From positions 744,001 to 808,000 of the forward strand of contig JAIUJO010000164.1 of assembly GCA_023846275.1 (NCBI GenBank): 64,000 nt of DNA. The letters are read 5' to 3'. The notes beneath the pieces were generated by a model. It was not told the DNA's origin, ran no database searches, and saw only the letters and a list, made by a program, of their open reading frames with translations. Shown piece by piece: positions 25,986-41,387 of the stretch; within the stretch, counting starts at the first letter, position 1; every line of letters begins with the position of its first letter. Source of the stretch: Vanilla planifolia (Eukaryota; Streptophyta; Magnoliopsida; Asparagales; Orchidaceae). The translations under genes were made by a program, and so were the position numbers.

Positions 25986-28900
25986 AGTTTTATCTAATTC
26001 TAGAGTTTTTGCACACTTTAGATTACATTTCAATTCCTACATGATGTGATGATTAAGGATATTACACTTGTTGTCCTCAGCATCTTATAATTCAACTTTT
26101 CCTTGCAATTTTCTATTTCAGTGAAAATGTTTTGTCAATTTTGTTGTATTATTAGGTAACTCTTAGTCTCATCTCTAGTGACTTTTACGTGACTTTCATT
26201 TTGTTATATTACATTGATTCAATTTATTTTATTTCAACTTTATTAAATATTTATTTAGTATTAAAGAAATACTTTATAATTATTTATGTTTATTTAAATT
26301 AGTAATTCAAAATAGTTTCGAATTAGGTTTGAATGTGGTCAAACAATTCTCTTTGGAACCCAACTCAATGAGCTCTATCGAGTTAAATATTTAATTTTTA
26401 TATTTAAAAATATTTTATTTTCTTGGCCCTTATGGTAGTTTGTGATATTTTTTATTCTTAATTTGAGAATCAAAGATTTTGTACTTAATCTCCTTAGTAT
26501 CTACAAATGTAACTTTTAATTCCAATTTTTCTCTTAAAACCATTCACTATGCTAAACTAAATGTCCTCTAAGGTCACCATTATAGAGGTTTGGTTTTGTT
26601 ATGCCACATTACTTCACGTTTTCTTATTATTGATTTAATAATTATTTAATTAATATTAAATCAATAATTTATTCTTATTTATGCTTTTTAAATTTGTCAA
26701 ATTTTTAATAATTTCAAAACAAGTCTAGCCAAGACAAAACAAACATTGTCAGACTCATTTCAACTATGTCTATCAAATTAATTGAGTATTTCTATATTTC
26801 TCAAACATTTAATTTATTAGGTTATTTGCATACTTTATAATATATTATGATGCATGCATGACTTTGTAAATAGAAATGTCTACTCTTGATATCCATAGTA
26901 CCATGGAGAGGAACTTTCTTATATAATATATGTCATTTCTTCAATTTTTTTCATTTGGTTATATTAGTAACTCTAAATCTAATCACAAGTGACATTTGCA
27001 TCATTTTGATTTGGTTATATTTTATTATTTCAACTAATGTTATTTTACTTTTGTTCTAAATTTATTAGGCATAATAATAATAAATTATTATTATTCACAA
27101 TTATTTACTTTAGTAATTTGCAAAAATTCAAAACAATTTTTGATTCATACAAAACATTCAATTTTTGATTCATGTCGATGACATTAATTACTGAAATATT
27201 TTTTTATTTTTTAAATGTTTGTTTTTTAAGGTTTAGGCTAATTTTATGAGACATTTTGATTACTTAATTTTAAATAAAGAATTTTATAATCAATTTCATT
27301 AGTATCATTGAAGGCCACTTTACTGTGTAAGTTACCTTATTTCTTAAAATCTTTTTCTTTGATTTGGTTATATTACTATGAGACTCTATTTCTCCTCTAA
27401 TGTAGTCATTATCACTTGATTTTTCATACTAAAATTTAATTATTCTTATTTCAACTTTAATACTTATCAAGTTAGTATTAAATTAAGAAATTTTTATTAT
27501 CTATGTTTATTTACTTCAATAATTTACAATATTTCCAAATAAGTTCCAATGTAGACTTAAAAAATATCATTGGATTAATAATAATAGGCTTTGTCATTTT
27601 AAATATGTTTTTGATTTTTCTAAATATGTCATTTTCTTAAATTTTTGCAAGCTTTATGAGATATTTTAATTTGTGCCTAATTTGACGATTAATAATTTGA
27701 TCTTCTTAACATCTTGGAGTACAACTTTCCTCAATAATTGTAGTCTTTTCTTCAACATTTGTTCTTTGGTATGATTACATTGCTATGTAACCTTAAATCT
27801 TCTATCATGTGATCTTTATAAATATTATATTTTTTAAAAATATTTTTATATGTTTTATGAGATATTTTGAACTTTACAAAATTTGATGATTTAAGATTTT
27901 GCACTTGATCTTTTTAGTATCTTGGAATGGAACTTTCCTATAAAATTAATCTGATTTCTTCAAATTTTCTACTTCATCCTACTTAGATTACTATAGAATA
28001 ATTCATCACCTTCTGTGTGACATTTACATCATTTGATTAGGTTGCATTATATTACTTTAATTTTTCTCATTTAAGCTTTAATATAAATGTAGTAAATACT
28101 GAAATAATTATATATTATTATTTTTTTTTTAAGTTGTTATTCGTAGAAATTTTAATTATAGTCTAATGAAATAAGACAAACATCATTGGACTCATCTTGG
28201 AGTGGTATATCAAATAACATATTTATTTGATATACTTTTTGATATTTTATTTCATTATTTTGTAATTCTTAACAATGCACTTTTGTGTATGATTAATTTG
28301 GTGATTAAGGATGTTAAACTCAATCTCCATTATACTTTGGATTGTAGCTTTCCTAAATAAGTTTCTTATTTCTTCAAATCTTTTACTTTGATTTGGTCAT
28401 ATTATTATGAAAATCTAAGTCTCCTTCCATTATCCTTTACATTACTTCGATTATACTTTATCACATTGCATCAATTTATGTTATTTCACATTTCATACAT
28501 ATTTAGTTTTTTGAAAATTATATAGTTTTATTGATTATGTTTATTTTCTTTGGCAATTTGTGTTATTTCCATTCGAGGTTGATGGGGCAAAAATTAACAA
28601 TGTTTCACTCATCATTATGGGCTTTATATAATTAAATATTATTTTTAATATTATAAAGTATTTTATTTCTATGGATTTAGCACAGTTTATAAGATATTCT
28701 TATTATTAGTTTATTGGATGACCAAGGATGTTACACCATATGTTCTTAATTTCTTCAGTTATTTTGCTTTGATTTGTTTATATTACTATATATTTCTAAA
28801 TCTTCTATTGTGTGACATTTACGTCACTTTAAACTGGTTACATTATAATATTCAAATTTATCTAATTTTAAATTTTTTATAATTTCAATAATATTAAAGT

Positions 28901-31529
28901 AATATTTTTTTATTATTTATGATCATTTAATTTGGTAATTCATCATAATTCCAAACGTTGTATGATCGAGTTAAAACAAGTGTTGTTGGACTCTCCTCCA
29001 AAGCTATAACTTATTAAATATTATTTTTTATATTTTTAGGATTTATATTTTCTAAGGTTTTGGCATGTCTTATGAGATAATACAATTGGTACCTAATTTG
29101 ATGAATAAGGATTTTACACCCGATTTCTTAGCAATCTTTAGAATTTTTAATAAAACTTTCCTATATAATAGTTCTCATCTCCGTAAAGTTTTTACTTTGA
29201 TTTGATTATATCATATTAAAACCTAATTCTCCTCTAAAATGACTTTTATACTATTTGATTTAGTTGTATTACATTAATTCAATCAATTTTTATTAAACTT
29301 GAATATATATCTATTTAGTAATAAAAGAATAATTTATTAATTTCTATGGATATTTATTTTAATAATTCATAGAAGTTCCAACCAAGGTTCTATCATGACC
29401 AAAAAATCATTATTATACAAGACTCATGAGCACTATCTAATTAAATATTCATTTCTATATATTGAAATATTTCACTTTTTATGGTTTTGACATGCTTCAA
29501 TATATAATTTTTATTCATACTTGATTTGATGATCGAAGATTTTACCCTTAATCTCCTTATTGACTTGGTATGCTACTTTTTTATACTATTTGCCTCATTT
29601 TTTCAAGTTTTTACTTTGATTTTTTATATTATTGTGCACTATAAATCTCTTTTTGTGTGACCTTTACATTTGTTTCCTTTTTTATATTATATGGCTTAAA
29701 TTTTTCTTATCTTAGCTTAAATTATATTTATGTACTATTACAAAAATAATTTATTTTTATTTTGGATTATTTAAATCTCTAAAATGCAATAGTCCCAAAT
29801 GAGTTTAGATCAAGATCAATCAAAAGTCAATAGGCTCATCTCGTAAAGCCATATCTATTTTTTTTTTATTTTTTTAGATGTTTTTCATTCTAAACTTTTC
29901 ATAACTTTCAAGAGACTTTATAATTCTAATATGATTTTAAATCAGAGATACTACACCCAATAATCATAGTTTCTTGGAATGCAATTATTCCAAAACATTT
30001 ACTTCATTTCTTCAAATTTTTTTCTTTAATTTAATTATTTTTCTAGGTAACTATAAATCTCATAAAATTGGGCTTCATATTGCTCTATTTTTTGTTCTAT
30101 GACATTATCTAAATTTTCTCAATTTTGCTTTACAGTATGTGTGCTTTTTACTAAAATAATAACCTATTATTATTTATGCATTTTTAATTTGTTAATTCAG
30201 AGTAATTTCTAGTGAGTTTGATTGAGATCAAGAAATGTATTGGTCATGTCTGAATGAGCACTATCCATTTACATTTTTGTTCATATATTTTTAAATTTTT
30301 TATTATTTTTTCTAGCTTTATGAGGACTACAAATGCAACTTTCTTATAAACATTTTTCATTTCTTGAAAGCTTTCACATTGATTTAGTTGTATTCGTATT
30401 TACATAAAACATCTTTTCAAGTGACCTTTACATTGTGTTGTTTTGGTTATATAACATTTCTTCAATTTAACTCAGGTTTGTTTTAGTAAATAATAAGTTA
30501 ACTTTAAAAAAAGAACTTATTATTATTTATACTTATTTACTTAAGTAATTTGTATTATAATTAGTAAAGGTCAAATTGAGATCAAATGAATGTCACACTC
30601 ATCTTGACAAAATCTATCCAATTAAATTTTTTTAATTTTAAAATTTTTGTTTTCTAAGGTTTTATCATGCTTTGTGATGTATTTTAATTTGTACCAAATT
30701 TGAAAATCTATGGGAACACACTTGATTCTCATAGTATCTCGAAATACAACTTTACCAAAAAAATTTATCTCATTTCTTTAAATTTTATAAATTGTTTTAC
30801 TTATGTTACTATGAAAATATACCTCTCCTCACATGAGATGTTTACACCATTTTAATTTGATTATATCACATTGTTATATCATTGCTATTTTTATTTATTT
30901 AGTAGTACAATTCACTATAATTAAGATAAAACAAACTTCATTGAACTCCTCTAGACAAGGTCTATTTAATTAAATATTTTGTTAAATATTTTTAAAAATA
31001 TTTTATTTTTTATGACTTGGGCATGATTTTCATGATATTTCAATTTATAACTACCCATACTATCAGAATTGCTACACTCAATCTCTTTAGTATCTTAGAA
31101 TACAACTTTATAATATATTTTTATCTTATTTCTCTAAAATTATGGCTTTGATTTTTTTTATCACTTTAGAACTCCAAGTCTTCTAACAGACTCCTTTACA
31201 TGCTTTGATTTTGTCATATTACATTGCATAAATTATTCTTATTTCTTCTTCAACCTATTTTTACTTAATATTAAAATAGTAGTTCATTATCATTTATTTT
31301 TTTTACTATGCTAATTTCTAGCAATTCCAAAAGACATGCGATTGAGATCAAAAAGTCATCTTAGGACTTGTGCTAAAGAGCTATATCTTATTAAATGTTT
31401 TATACTTTTAAATATTTTATTTTCTTTTATTTGAATATTTTTTGTGAGATATTTGGATTCATACATGATTTCATATTCAATCATTTTACATTTAGTCTCT
31501 CTACTATCTTGGAAGACAAGTTTTTTTAA

Positions 31530-31870
31530 ATTTAATTGATTTTGTTATTTTACGAGCATACTTTGATGCTCCTCTTGTGTGACCTTCATATAATTTTAAT
31601 TTAGTTGAATGACATTATATTAATTTATCTCTTTTTATCAAATTTTTTGCTTTGATTTTGTTATTTTACAAGGACACTTTAATTCTCCTCTTGAGTAACC
31701 TTTATATTGAATTGATTTTGTTTTATAACATTGTATTAGATCATCTCATTTTTTTAAAATCTTTTCGATTGATTTTGTTATTTTATGACATTACTTTAAT
31801 TTTCCACTTGGGTAACATTTATATTGCATTGATTTGGTTAAATAATATTGCATCAATATATCTTATTTCA
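31530..31870 (+). repeat. Local triplication of a 116-bp sub-segment of the monomer
   Basis: The word GATTTTGTTATTTTA begins at 31,538, 31,654 and 31,771, with a CTCCTCTTG-x-GTRACCTT-like block after each of the first two and CCACTTGGGTAACATT after the third. This accounts for the long landmark spacing (about 615) between 31,381 and 31,995. The repeated piece runs between the two AATTTATCTCATTT words that every monomer carries, which suggests unequal exchange between them. Confidence 0.8.
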
Positions 31871-34800
31871 TATTTATTATATATTTACATAATAATAAAA
31901 TAATAAATAGTTATTTTTATGTGTATTTTGTTGGGTAATTCAAAATAATTCCAAATGTGCTCTATCTTAAAGATTGTTCCACCGATCTCAAAGAGGTTTA
32001 TCCAACTATATATTGGTTTCTATATTTTTTTAACTATTTTATTGATTTATTATTATCACATGATTTGCGTGAGATTTCAATTAATATCCTATTTGATCAT
32101 TCAGGATGTCGCAATTGAAGTCCTTAGTATCACAAAAAGAAATTGTTCTATACAATTTATCTCAATTATTCAATTTTCCCTCTTTAATTTTGTTGGATTG
32201 CTATGAAATTCTTACTCTCCTCATGTAAGTTTTACATCACTTTAATTTTTTGGTAACATATAATTTCAATTTGTCTTATTTTTGCATTACTATATATTTA
32301 CAAAACATTTTAAAAAAATCAATTATTTTTAATGCTCATTTATTTTTGTAATTCGTTGTATTGCAAATGAGGTAAGATTAAGATGAAAGAAATCTCTTTG
32401 GACAAATCATGACAAGTTCTATCTAATTAAATATTTATTGCTATAATTTTAAATATTTCATTTTTTATTTTGGAATACTTATCAAGGTATTTCTTTTCAT
32501 GCTAATTTAATAATAAAAAATATTATACTTGATCATCTTAGTATTTTAATATCCAACAAGCCTGTGTCATTTTTCCCATTTTTTAAAATCTTTCATTCAT
32601 ATTTATTTATATTAGTATAAATATCTAATTCTTTATCATATTAAATTTGCATCACTTTGATTGGATACTATTATATAACTTAAATGTATCTTAATTTAGA
32701 TTTTGTATATGTTTATGTAATATTAAAAATACAATTTATTATTATTAATTCTTATTATTTTTTGAAATTCCCTCTTGAAGAGATCTATCCAACTTTATAT
32801 TATTTTTTGAATATATGATTTTTTAATTTATATATTATTGGCACATTTTATGATTCAATTTGATTTGTCGATCAATGACGTTACACTCGATCTACTCGTA
32901 TCTTAGAATAAAATTTTCTTTCACAATTTATTTCATTAATTCAATTATTATGCATTTTTGGTTATAGTATTATGAAATTGTAGATCTCCTCAAGTGTGCC
33001 CCTTAGATTGATTTGATTTTGTTATATTTTATTTCTTTAATTTATCTCATTTGAGCATCAATTTTTATTTACCAAATGTTAAAATAATAATTTGGGATTT
33101 TTTCTACTTATTTGCTATGATAATTGATAGTTATTCCAAATGTGGCTCAATCAACATGAAACAAATATCATTAGATTTGCCTTAGCAAGCTTTATCTAAT
33201 TAAATATTTACTTTTAATTTTTAAATATTTCGTTTTATTGTATTTTGGTAAATTTTAGGTGGAATTTTGATTTGTATTTCGTTTGGCAATTAAGGATGCT
33301 TAACCTAGTTTGCATACTATTCTGAAATTAAATGTTTCCATAAATTTATTTAATTTTTTTCAAATATTTTACTTTGATTTTTCTATATAACTATGGAACT
33401 ATAAATCTTCTCTAGTTTGCCTATTATGTCACTTTTATCAAGTTAATTATATTGCTTTATGTTATCTCATTTTAATTTTAATATACCTTTACAAAATTCA
33501 AAAATAATAAATTATTATTATTTATGTTTATTTACTTTTGTAGTAACCCATAATTACAAACATTGACTAATTAAGAATCATTGTATGGGTCAGGTCTATG
33601 AGCTCCATCTAATTAAATATTATCCTTCACAATCTTAAATATTTTATTTTAATGGAGTCACTTTATTAGGTACAAAAATTTGTGCCTAAATTGAAGATCG
33701 AGAAAGTTATACTCGATGTCCTTGCTGGTATGGATTATTATTTTCTCTTTACATCTAATGTCACCAAATTTTTTGTTTTGGTTTTGTTTAAATTACTATC
33801 AGTCTAACTATCCTTATGTGTGATCTTTACATTGCTTTGATTAAGTTTTATTAAATTGATACAATTTATTATATTTCAACTTTATTATTTATTTACTTAA
33901 TATTAAAATAATATTTTTTAATTATTTACACTTATTTATGTTGGAAATTCATTATAATTATAGATGAGACTTGATCAAGATGAAAATATGTTGCCTGAAT
34001 TTCCATAACAAGCTTTATCTAAATAATGATTCATTTTTGTATTTTTGAAAATTTTATTTTTTTAGAAACTTTGCATTCTTTACGAGATATATTGATCAAT
34101 ACCTAATTTGATGATCAAGGATGTTACACTTGATCTCTTTATTTTCTTGAAATGTAGTTTTTTGATAGAATTTACCTAGTCCTTTTCTAATTTTTTTCTT
34201 TTACTTTATCATATTACCATATATCTCTAAAAGTCATATTATGTGTCCATTAAATCACTTTTTTTGTTATATTATATTGTTTCAATTTATATCATTTTGA
34301 TATTAATATATATATTTACCTAGCATTAAAATAATATTTTATTACCGATTATTTTTATTTGTTATATTATTACATTATTTTAGTCTATCTCATTTACTCA
34401 TTAATATTAATTTATTTCAAATGGAAATAATGCTTTATTATTATTTATGGTTTTTAATTTTATTAGTTCATATTAATTCCAAAAAGTTTGTGATTTAGAT
34501 GAAATAAATGATGTTGGATGCAACTTAACAAGCTTTATCTAATTAAATGTTCATTTTAGTAATATGAATTATTTTATTTTCTAGTGTTCATGCATTCTTC
34601 TGAGATATTTTTATTTGTGATAAATTTAATGATCGACGAGGTTACACTTGATCCCCTTAATAACTTGAAATGCAATTTTACCTCATAATTTGTCTCATTT
34701 CTTCAATTCTTTAAGTTTGATTTGGCTATACTAATATGTAACTATAAATCTCATCTTATGCAAACATTACATTTCTCTTTTTTTTATTTTGAATTACTTT

Positions 34801-37800
34801 AATTTATCATATTTTAGCTTTAATATATATTTTTCTAATATTCAAAATAATAATTTATTATTTTTTATCCTTACATTATAAATCATAGGAATTTAACCGG
34901 AGGATTGATTAAGATGAAACAAATATCAGTGGTCACATGTCAATGAACTCTAAACAACTATATATTCAATTTTTATATTTTATAATATATAATTTGATGG
35001 TGTTGTTAAATGCCTTATGAGACATGCAGTTCTTAGCCGATGTGATGATTGAGAATGTTGCACTTGATCTACTTAGAATCTTTGAACTCAAATATCTCAT
35101 AAAATTTATGCCATTTTGTCATACTCTTTAAATTAAATTGTTTATATAATTATATAACTCTAAATCGACTTTGATGTGACATTAATATACTTTGATTTAG
35201 TTGTCATATAGTGATTCATTTTTTCTTATTTTATTTTCAATTTAGTTTTATTTAGTGTTAAAATATTAATTAAGTTTTTTTATGCCTATTAAATTAATTA
35301 TTTTGTTATTATTCAAAATGAGTTCTAATCAAGACGAAACAAATGTTGTTGGATTCATCTCGATATGCTATATCAAAAAAAAATTGTTAATTTTAAAAAA
35401 CAATTCTACAATTTTGGAATGTTTGACCTACATTTTTAATTTTACATAATTCGACAATGTGGGATATTATAGCCAACCGCCTTAACAATTTTCTTGTACA
35501 ATTTATCACATTTTCTCAGGTTTTCTAGTTTGATTTTGGTTATAGTACTACGTAACTCCAAATCACATCTCGTGTGACATTTACATTGTTTTCATTTAGT
35601 AATAATACTTGGTAACTCTAAAATTATTTTCATATGAAATTTAAATCATTATATTTTGGTTATATTAATTTGCATTCATTTTACCTTATTTCAAGTTTAA
35701 TATATATTTATTTAATATTTAAACATAATTTTTTATTGTTAATGCTTATTTAATTTGTTAGTAGAAATTTACTCAAAGCAAGTCTCAATATATATGAACG
35801 AAACATCATTGGAGTCTTCTTAAAAAGCTCAAACAAACTATATATTAGATTTTATATTTAAAAAAAATTATATTTTAAATTTTTTGTATGATTTATGGGA
35901 TATTTTGATTCACAACTAATTTGTTTTTAATTTTCAATTATTTTTTTATTTAGTTTTATTAATATTTCACTTTAAATCTCCTTTCATGAAACCTTTACAT
36001 CATTTTTGTTTTGTAGCATTATCTTACTTCAATTTTTGTCATTTCAAATTTAATATAGACTAACATAATATTGAAATAATAAATTATTTTATTTACCTAT
36101 AACTACTTTGGTAATTTATAGAAGTATCTTTAGAAGTTTCCTAATGGTGAAACAAACATTTATGCACTTGCCTCAGCAAGTTTTATCCAATTAAATATTT
36201 ATTTTAATATTTTTTAAATTATTTTATATTCTTTTGTTTTGGATTATTTTATGAGATATTTTTATTCAAACATGGTTTGAAAAATGAACATTTTATGCTC
36301 AATATATATTGTTTTGGGTAATGTTTCCATTTTGTACAATTAAACTCATTTCTTAAAATTTTTAGCTTTGATTTTCTTATATTATTATTTAGCAATAAAT
36401 CTCTGCACATTTGAAATTTATATAGTTGTGATTAATGTACATTACAATCCTTCAATTTAGCATATTTCAACTTTGATATATACTAAATTAATGTTAAAAA
36501 TTTTATCATTTATTTTAATGTTTATTTATTTTTAAAATTTAGAGTAATTTTACATAAGATCCAACTAAGATGAAACAAACATCTTTGTTCCCATTTCTAT
36601 ATGCTCTATAAAATTAAATTTTCCTTTTATGTTTAAATATTTTATTATTGACTTTTTTATTCATAATTTTGATGTTGAATTATAAAAGATATAAAGATTG
36701 AGAATATTATACTTAATCTCTTGAGTATAATGCAATGCAACATTCATATACACATTTTTTAATTTCTTCAATTTGCTTCTTCGACTTCGTTACGCTACTA
36801 TAAAAATGTAATTCTCATCTCGTGTGATCTTTACATCACTTTCATTTAGTCAAATTACAATACTTTAATTTATCTCTTTTTGACTTTAATATAAATTTAT
36901 TTATTACTAAAATAATAATTTTTAAATTATTTAATATTAACTTCTTTTTTAGTTCGAAGAAATTTCTTTTTTATTTTTCACATTTTATGGAACTTTTTAA
37001 TTCATAATTGATTTCAGGAAAAATAGAACTATACTCAATCTCAGTAGTATGTTGAAGTGCAACTTTCTTTTGTAACTTAGATTATTTATTCAAATTTTTT
37101 GCAAAGATTTTCTTATATTCATAAATGACTCTTAATCACATTTTTTATGGCCATTACTAGCTTTAATTTAGTTATATACATTGCATTATTTTATCTCTTT
37201 TCCACTTTTATATATAGTTTCTTAACATTAAAATTAAATTTTTTTATTATACTTTTATTTACTTTCTTAAATCACTATCAATCCTTATAAGTTCCATTTG
37301 AGGTGAAACAAACATCATTGAACCCTTCTTGAAAAGTTCTATGTAATTAAATATTCATTTGAAAACTTTTAAATATGTTATATCTAGTCATTTGAAAGCA
37401 TAGAAGAGGCTTTTTGATTCATACTTCATTTGATGATCAAGAATGTTGCACTTTATCTCCTAAGCATGTTGGAATAATATTTTCCTTTGTAATTATCTTA
37501 TTTTTTTAAAAATATTTACATTGGTATTGTTATATTACATTGTGCATTAAATCTTCTTTCTCATGGCAATTATTTTTGTTTTGATTTAATTTTATTATAT
37601 TGCTTCAATTTATCTCATTTAACATTGTTATATTTTTAATTAAAATTTAAAAAATAATTTGTTATTGTTTGTGTTTATTTGATTTGAAAATTCATTGTTC
37701 TTCTAAATGAGTCCAATCAAGATAAAACAAATGTCTTTGGACTTATCTTAACGAGTTCTATCTAACTAAATATTAATCTTTTACCTTTGATGAATATTTC

Positions 37801-40800
37801 ATATACTTTCAATATGCTTTATAATACATTTTGATTCATACCTTATTTGATGATCGAGGATATCATACTCACTCTTCTAAGTATTTTTGAGTGTGGCTTT
37901 CACATTTATTTATCACATCTGTACAAATGTTTTGCTTTGATTTAATTATATTACTATCTAACTCAAAGTTTTCTCTCATGTGACATATACCTTGCTTTGA
38001 TTTGGTTATATTACATATTGTTTCTCATTTTAGCTTATTTATAGATTTACTTAATATAAAAATAATAATTTGCTATTATTTATGTTCAATTAATTTTTTA
38101 ACTCATAATAATTCCAAACGAAATTTATTGAAGATGAAACAAACATCGTTTCACTCGTGTTAAGAAGCTCTATCTCATTGAATAATCTATTTCAGCTTTT
38201 AAAATATTTTATTTTCTAAGGTTCTTATATAACTTTTGGAGTATTTTTTTTCTTACGTGTTCGATGATTAAAACTATCACTCTCGAGATTGTCGTTAATC
38301 CATAATACCTATGCTTTCTTGTAAAAATTACTCGATTTCTTTAGGATTTTTTTTGTGTGGTTAATATGAATCAATAATTCTTTTATCATGTGCCCTTGTC
38401 ATCACTCTTATTTTTTTAAATTATAATGCTTTGATTCACCTTAATTAAACTTTATTGAATATTTTATGAATATGAAAATGATAACTTCTTATTATTTATC
38501 CATGGTTTATTTGATCATTTATAAAAATTCAAAAGCAGGTTCAATAATGAACAAATAATAGCCATAAGATTAGAATTTTAAAAATTTACTTTCTAGGATT
38601 TTAGTACTCTTCATGAGATATTTTGTTTTGTAATTAATTTCATAACTATGGATGTCGCATTTCATCTCCTTAATATGTTAGAGTGTAATTTTCTCAAACA
38701 ATTTATCTCATTTGTTAATTTGTCTTTGATTATTTGGTTATTTTACTATGCAACACCAATTCTCTTCCACTATGACCTTTGCATTTCTTTTGTTTAGATA
38801 TATTACATTACTTCAATTTATAAAATTTCATATTTAATATATATTTACTTAATATTAAAAAATAATAATTATTTTTTTTTTCATATTTGCTTTAATAATT
38901 TGTATTAAATATAAATAAGGTCTGATAGTGAGGTAGTAAATGTCATTGGAATCATACTTAATCATTTTATCAAATTAATAAGGTTTTTTGATCCATGCAT
39001 AATTTAATAATTAAAGTTCCATTCCATATCTCTAGTATCGTGGAAAATAATTTTATTTATTTCAATTGGTTGTTTTACTTTGTAGCACTAAACAATTCTA
39101 GTGTGAGCATTACATTTGCATTGATTTAGATATATTACATTGCTTCAATTTATCTCTTTTTAACTTTAGGCTACATCCTCAAATTATTACTACAACATTT
39201 TATTATTAGTTTTGTTTATTTACTTTGATAAATTTCTATAAGTCAAAAGATGGTTCTATGGAGACAAACAAACATCCTTGGACTTGTTACATCGATCTCT
39301 ATCAAGCTAAAAACTTATTTTTATATTCTTAAGTCTTTTGTCTTTGTAATTTCTAGTAATTCAAGAAAATGTCCACTCGAAATGAAGCAAACTTCAATAG
39401 ACTTATGTTGACGAGATCTATTCCACTAAATAATGAGTTTTACAATTTAAAATATTTTTTGTTTGTACTTGATTTTATGATCGAAGATGTCAAGAATGAT
39501 TTTCTTAGTATCTCAGAATGAAGCTTTTCATCTTATTTATCATATTTCTTCAAATTTTTACTTCAATTTGGTTATATTACCTCAAAGAACTAATCTTACT
39601 TGTGTGCAAAATTTAGATCATAGTGATTTAATTGTATTACATTTGTTCAATTTATCTGATTTTAGATTTATTATACATTTCCTTAAAATTAAAATAATAA
39701 TTGATTATTATTTTTTATTTTTTATTCCAGATTATTTGCAACAATTCGAAATAAGTTTTTGATCAAGATGAAGCATGTGTCATTGGACTCATCTCAATGA
39801 GCCCAACTTATTTAAATATTCAGTTGTTATCTTTTCAATTACTTGATTTTATAGGGCTTTTGCACACGTTTTTAAAAAATTTCAATTAGAACATAATTTG
39901 ATGATTGAGAATTTCAAACTCATCTCCTTTGTTTCTAGAATGTTGTTTTCTCATATAATTTATGTCATTACTTAAAATATTTTTCTTTAAGTTGGTTATA
40001 TTACTATGTTACTCTAAATCTCTCATTATGTGGTCTTTACATTGCTTTTAATTAATTTGTTATATTATTTTAATGTATCTCATTTTTTCTTTGATAAACA
40101 TTTACAAAATATTAATATAAACATTTCTTATTATTTAGTCATATTTATTTTGATAATTTTTAGTAATTCCAAGCAATGTTAGAATGAGGAAAAATAAATG
40201 TCTTTGGACTCTTCTAGGCAAGTTCCATCAAATTAAATATTAATTTATATTTTTCTAAATATTTTATTTTTCATGGTAATGGAAATATTTTTAACACATT
40301 TTGATTCTGACCTTATTTTATGATAAAAGATACTACATTTGATCTCAGTGTTTTATTGAGATGTTTTCTTAAACAATTTTTCTCATTTTATTGAATGTTT
40401 TGCATTTATTTGGTTATATTACTATGAAACTTTAATATTATATTGGTTAAATTTAACTATTTTTAGTTTTATAATATATTTGTTGAATATTTAGATAATT
40501 ATTACTTCTGTTTTGCTTAGTTATTTTTGTAATTCACATTAGTTCCAAATGTGGATAAATGGAGAAAAAATTATATATATATTTTGCTTTAATGTTTCTC
40601 ATTCATACTTTAATAATAATTTAAATAATCTTAAATTAAAAAATGTATTATTATTTATACTTTTAAATTTACAATTTCTAATAATTCCAAAATAAGTCTA
40701 TTCAGGAGAAAACAAATATTGTTAGATTAGTCTTGACAAGTCCTATCCATTTAAATATTTATTTTTCTATTATTAAAATAATTTATTTATTAGGATTATT

Positions 40801-40984
40801 GCATACTTTACAAGGCATTATTATTCATACATGATTTTCTAATCAATGATGACACCCTCGATCTCTTTAGTACCTTGGAGTGTAACTTTGCCATATAATA
40901 TATGTTATTTCCTAAGATTTGTTCTTTTATTTTATTATATTTATGTAACACTAAATGTCATCACTTGTTACATTTACAAAATTT

Positions 40985-41090
40985 TTATTATTAGTTATTA
41001 TTAGTTACTTTAGTCAATTCACTCAGTATAACAAAAATATATTATTATTAGTTATTATTAATTACTTTAGTAATTTGTAGTAATTCCAAC
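40985..41090 (+). repeat. Local tandem duplication, period 57 bp
   Basis: TTATTATTAGTTATTATTAG begins at 40,985 and recurs, with one change at its end, at 41,042. Each copy is followed by TTACTTTAGT-AATT. The two copies are much closer to each other than ordinary monomers are. Confidence 0.75.
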
Positions 41091-41171
41091 CAACATTTGA
41101 TCGATACAAAACAAACATCTTTGACTCATCATGATGAGCACCAAATCATTAAATATAAAATTATTGATTTT

Positions 41172-41387
41172 TTAAAATATTTTATTTTTAGGATTTTTGC
41201 TCTTGGATTTATTAATATAGAGCTCCAAATCTTCGTTTTCATGACATTTGCATCACTTTGATTTGATCGTATTATATTTTTTAAAATACTTTATTTTTAG
41301 GATTTTTGCTCTTTGATTTATTAATATAGAGCTCCAAATCTTCTTTTTCATGACATTTGCATCACTTTGATTTGATTGTATTATATT
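41172..41387 (+). repeat. Recent tandem duplication, period 109 bp
   Basis: Two adjacent copies start at 41,172 and 41,281 (TTAAAATA-TTTATTTTTAGG). They differ at only a handful of positions through to ATTTGAT-GTATTATAT. Against the strong divergence of the array around it this is a young event. Confidence 0.9.

Larger units (their letters stand above)
22500..37800 (+). repeat. Higher-order copy 1 of the satellite series
   Basis: This part carries a series of private monomer variants that recur in the same order in copy 2. Examples are GAGATTGTC-x-T-x-ATCCATAAT at 22,990, an ATCAAG-TTAAAACT variant at 24,129, a shortened monomer at 25,729-25,985, a GAGATAATACAATTGGTACC variant near 29,075 and a TGATGTTGGATGCAACT variant near 34,510. 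Their partners in copy 2 lie 15.3 kb away at the left, falling to 9.7 kb at the right. Confidence 0.7.

Noticed and set aside
31652-32206. Two hydrophobic 83-codon frames next to each other, resembling small membrane proteins
   Set aside because: The first lies in the 116-bp triplication and the second in the following monomer. T-rich DNA gives hydrophobic translations by composition.
25073-39762. Similar small proteins at 25,073-25,264 and 39,487-39,762 ending in a shared KIIIDYY-like segment, suggesting a small gene family
   Set aside because: Both are translations of the same part of the 410-bp monomer at paired positions of the higher-order duplication. Other monomers break the frame, so the similarity comes from the satellite.
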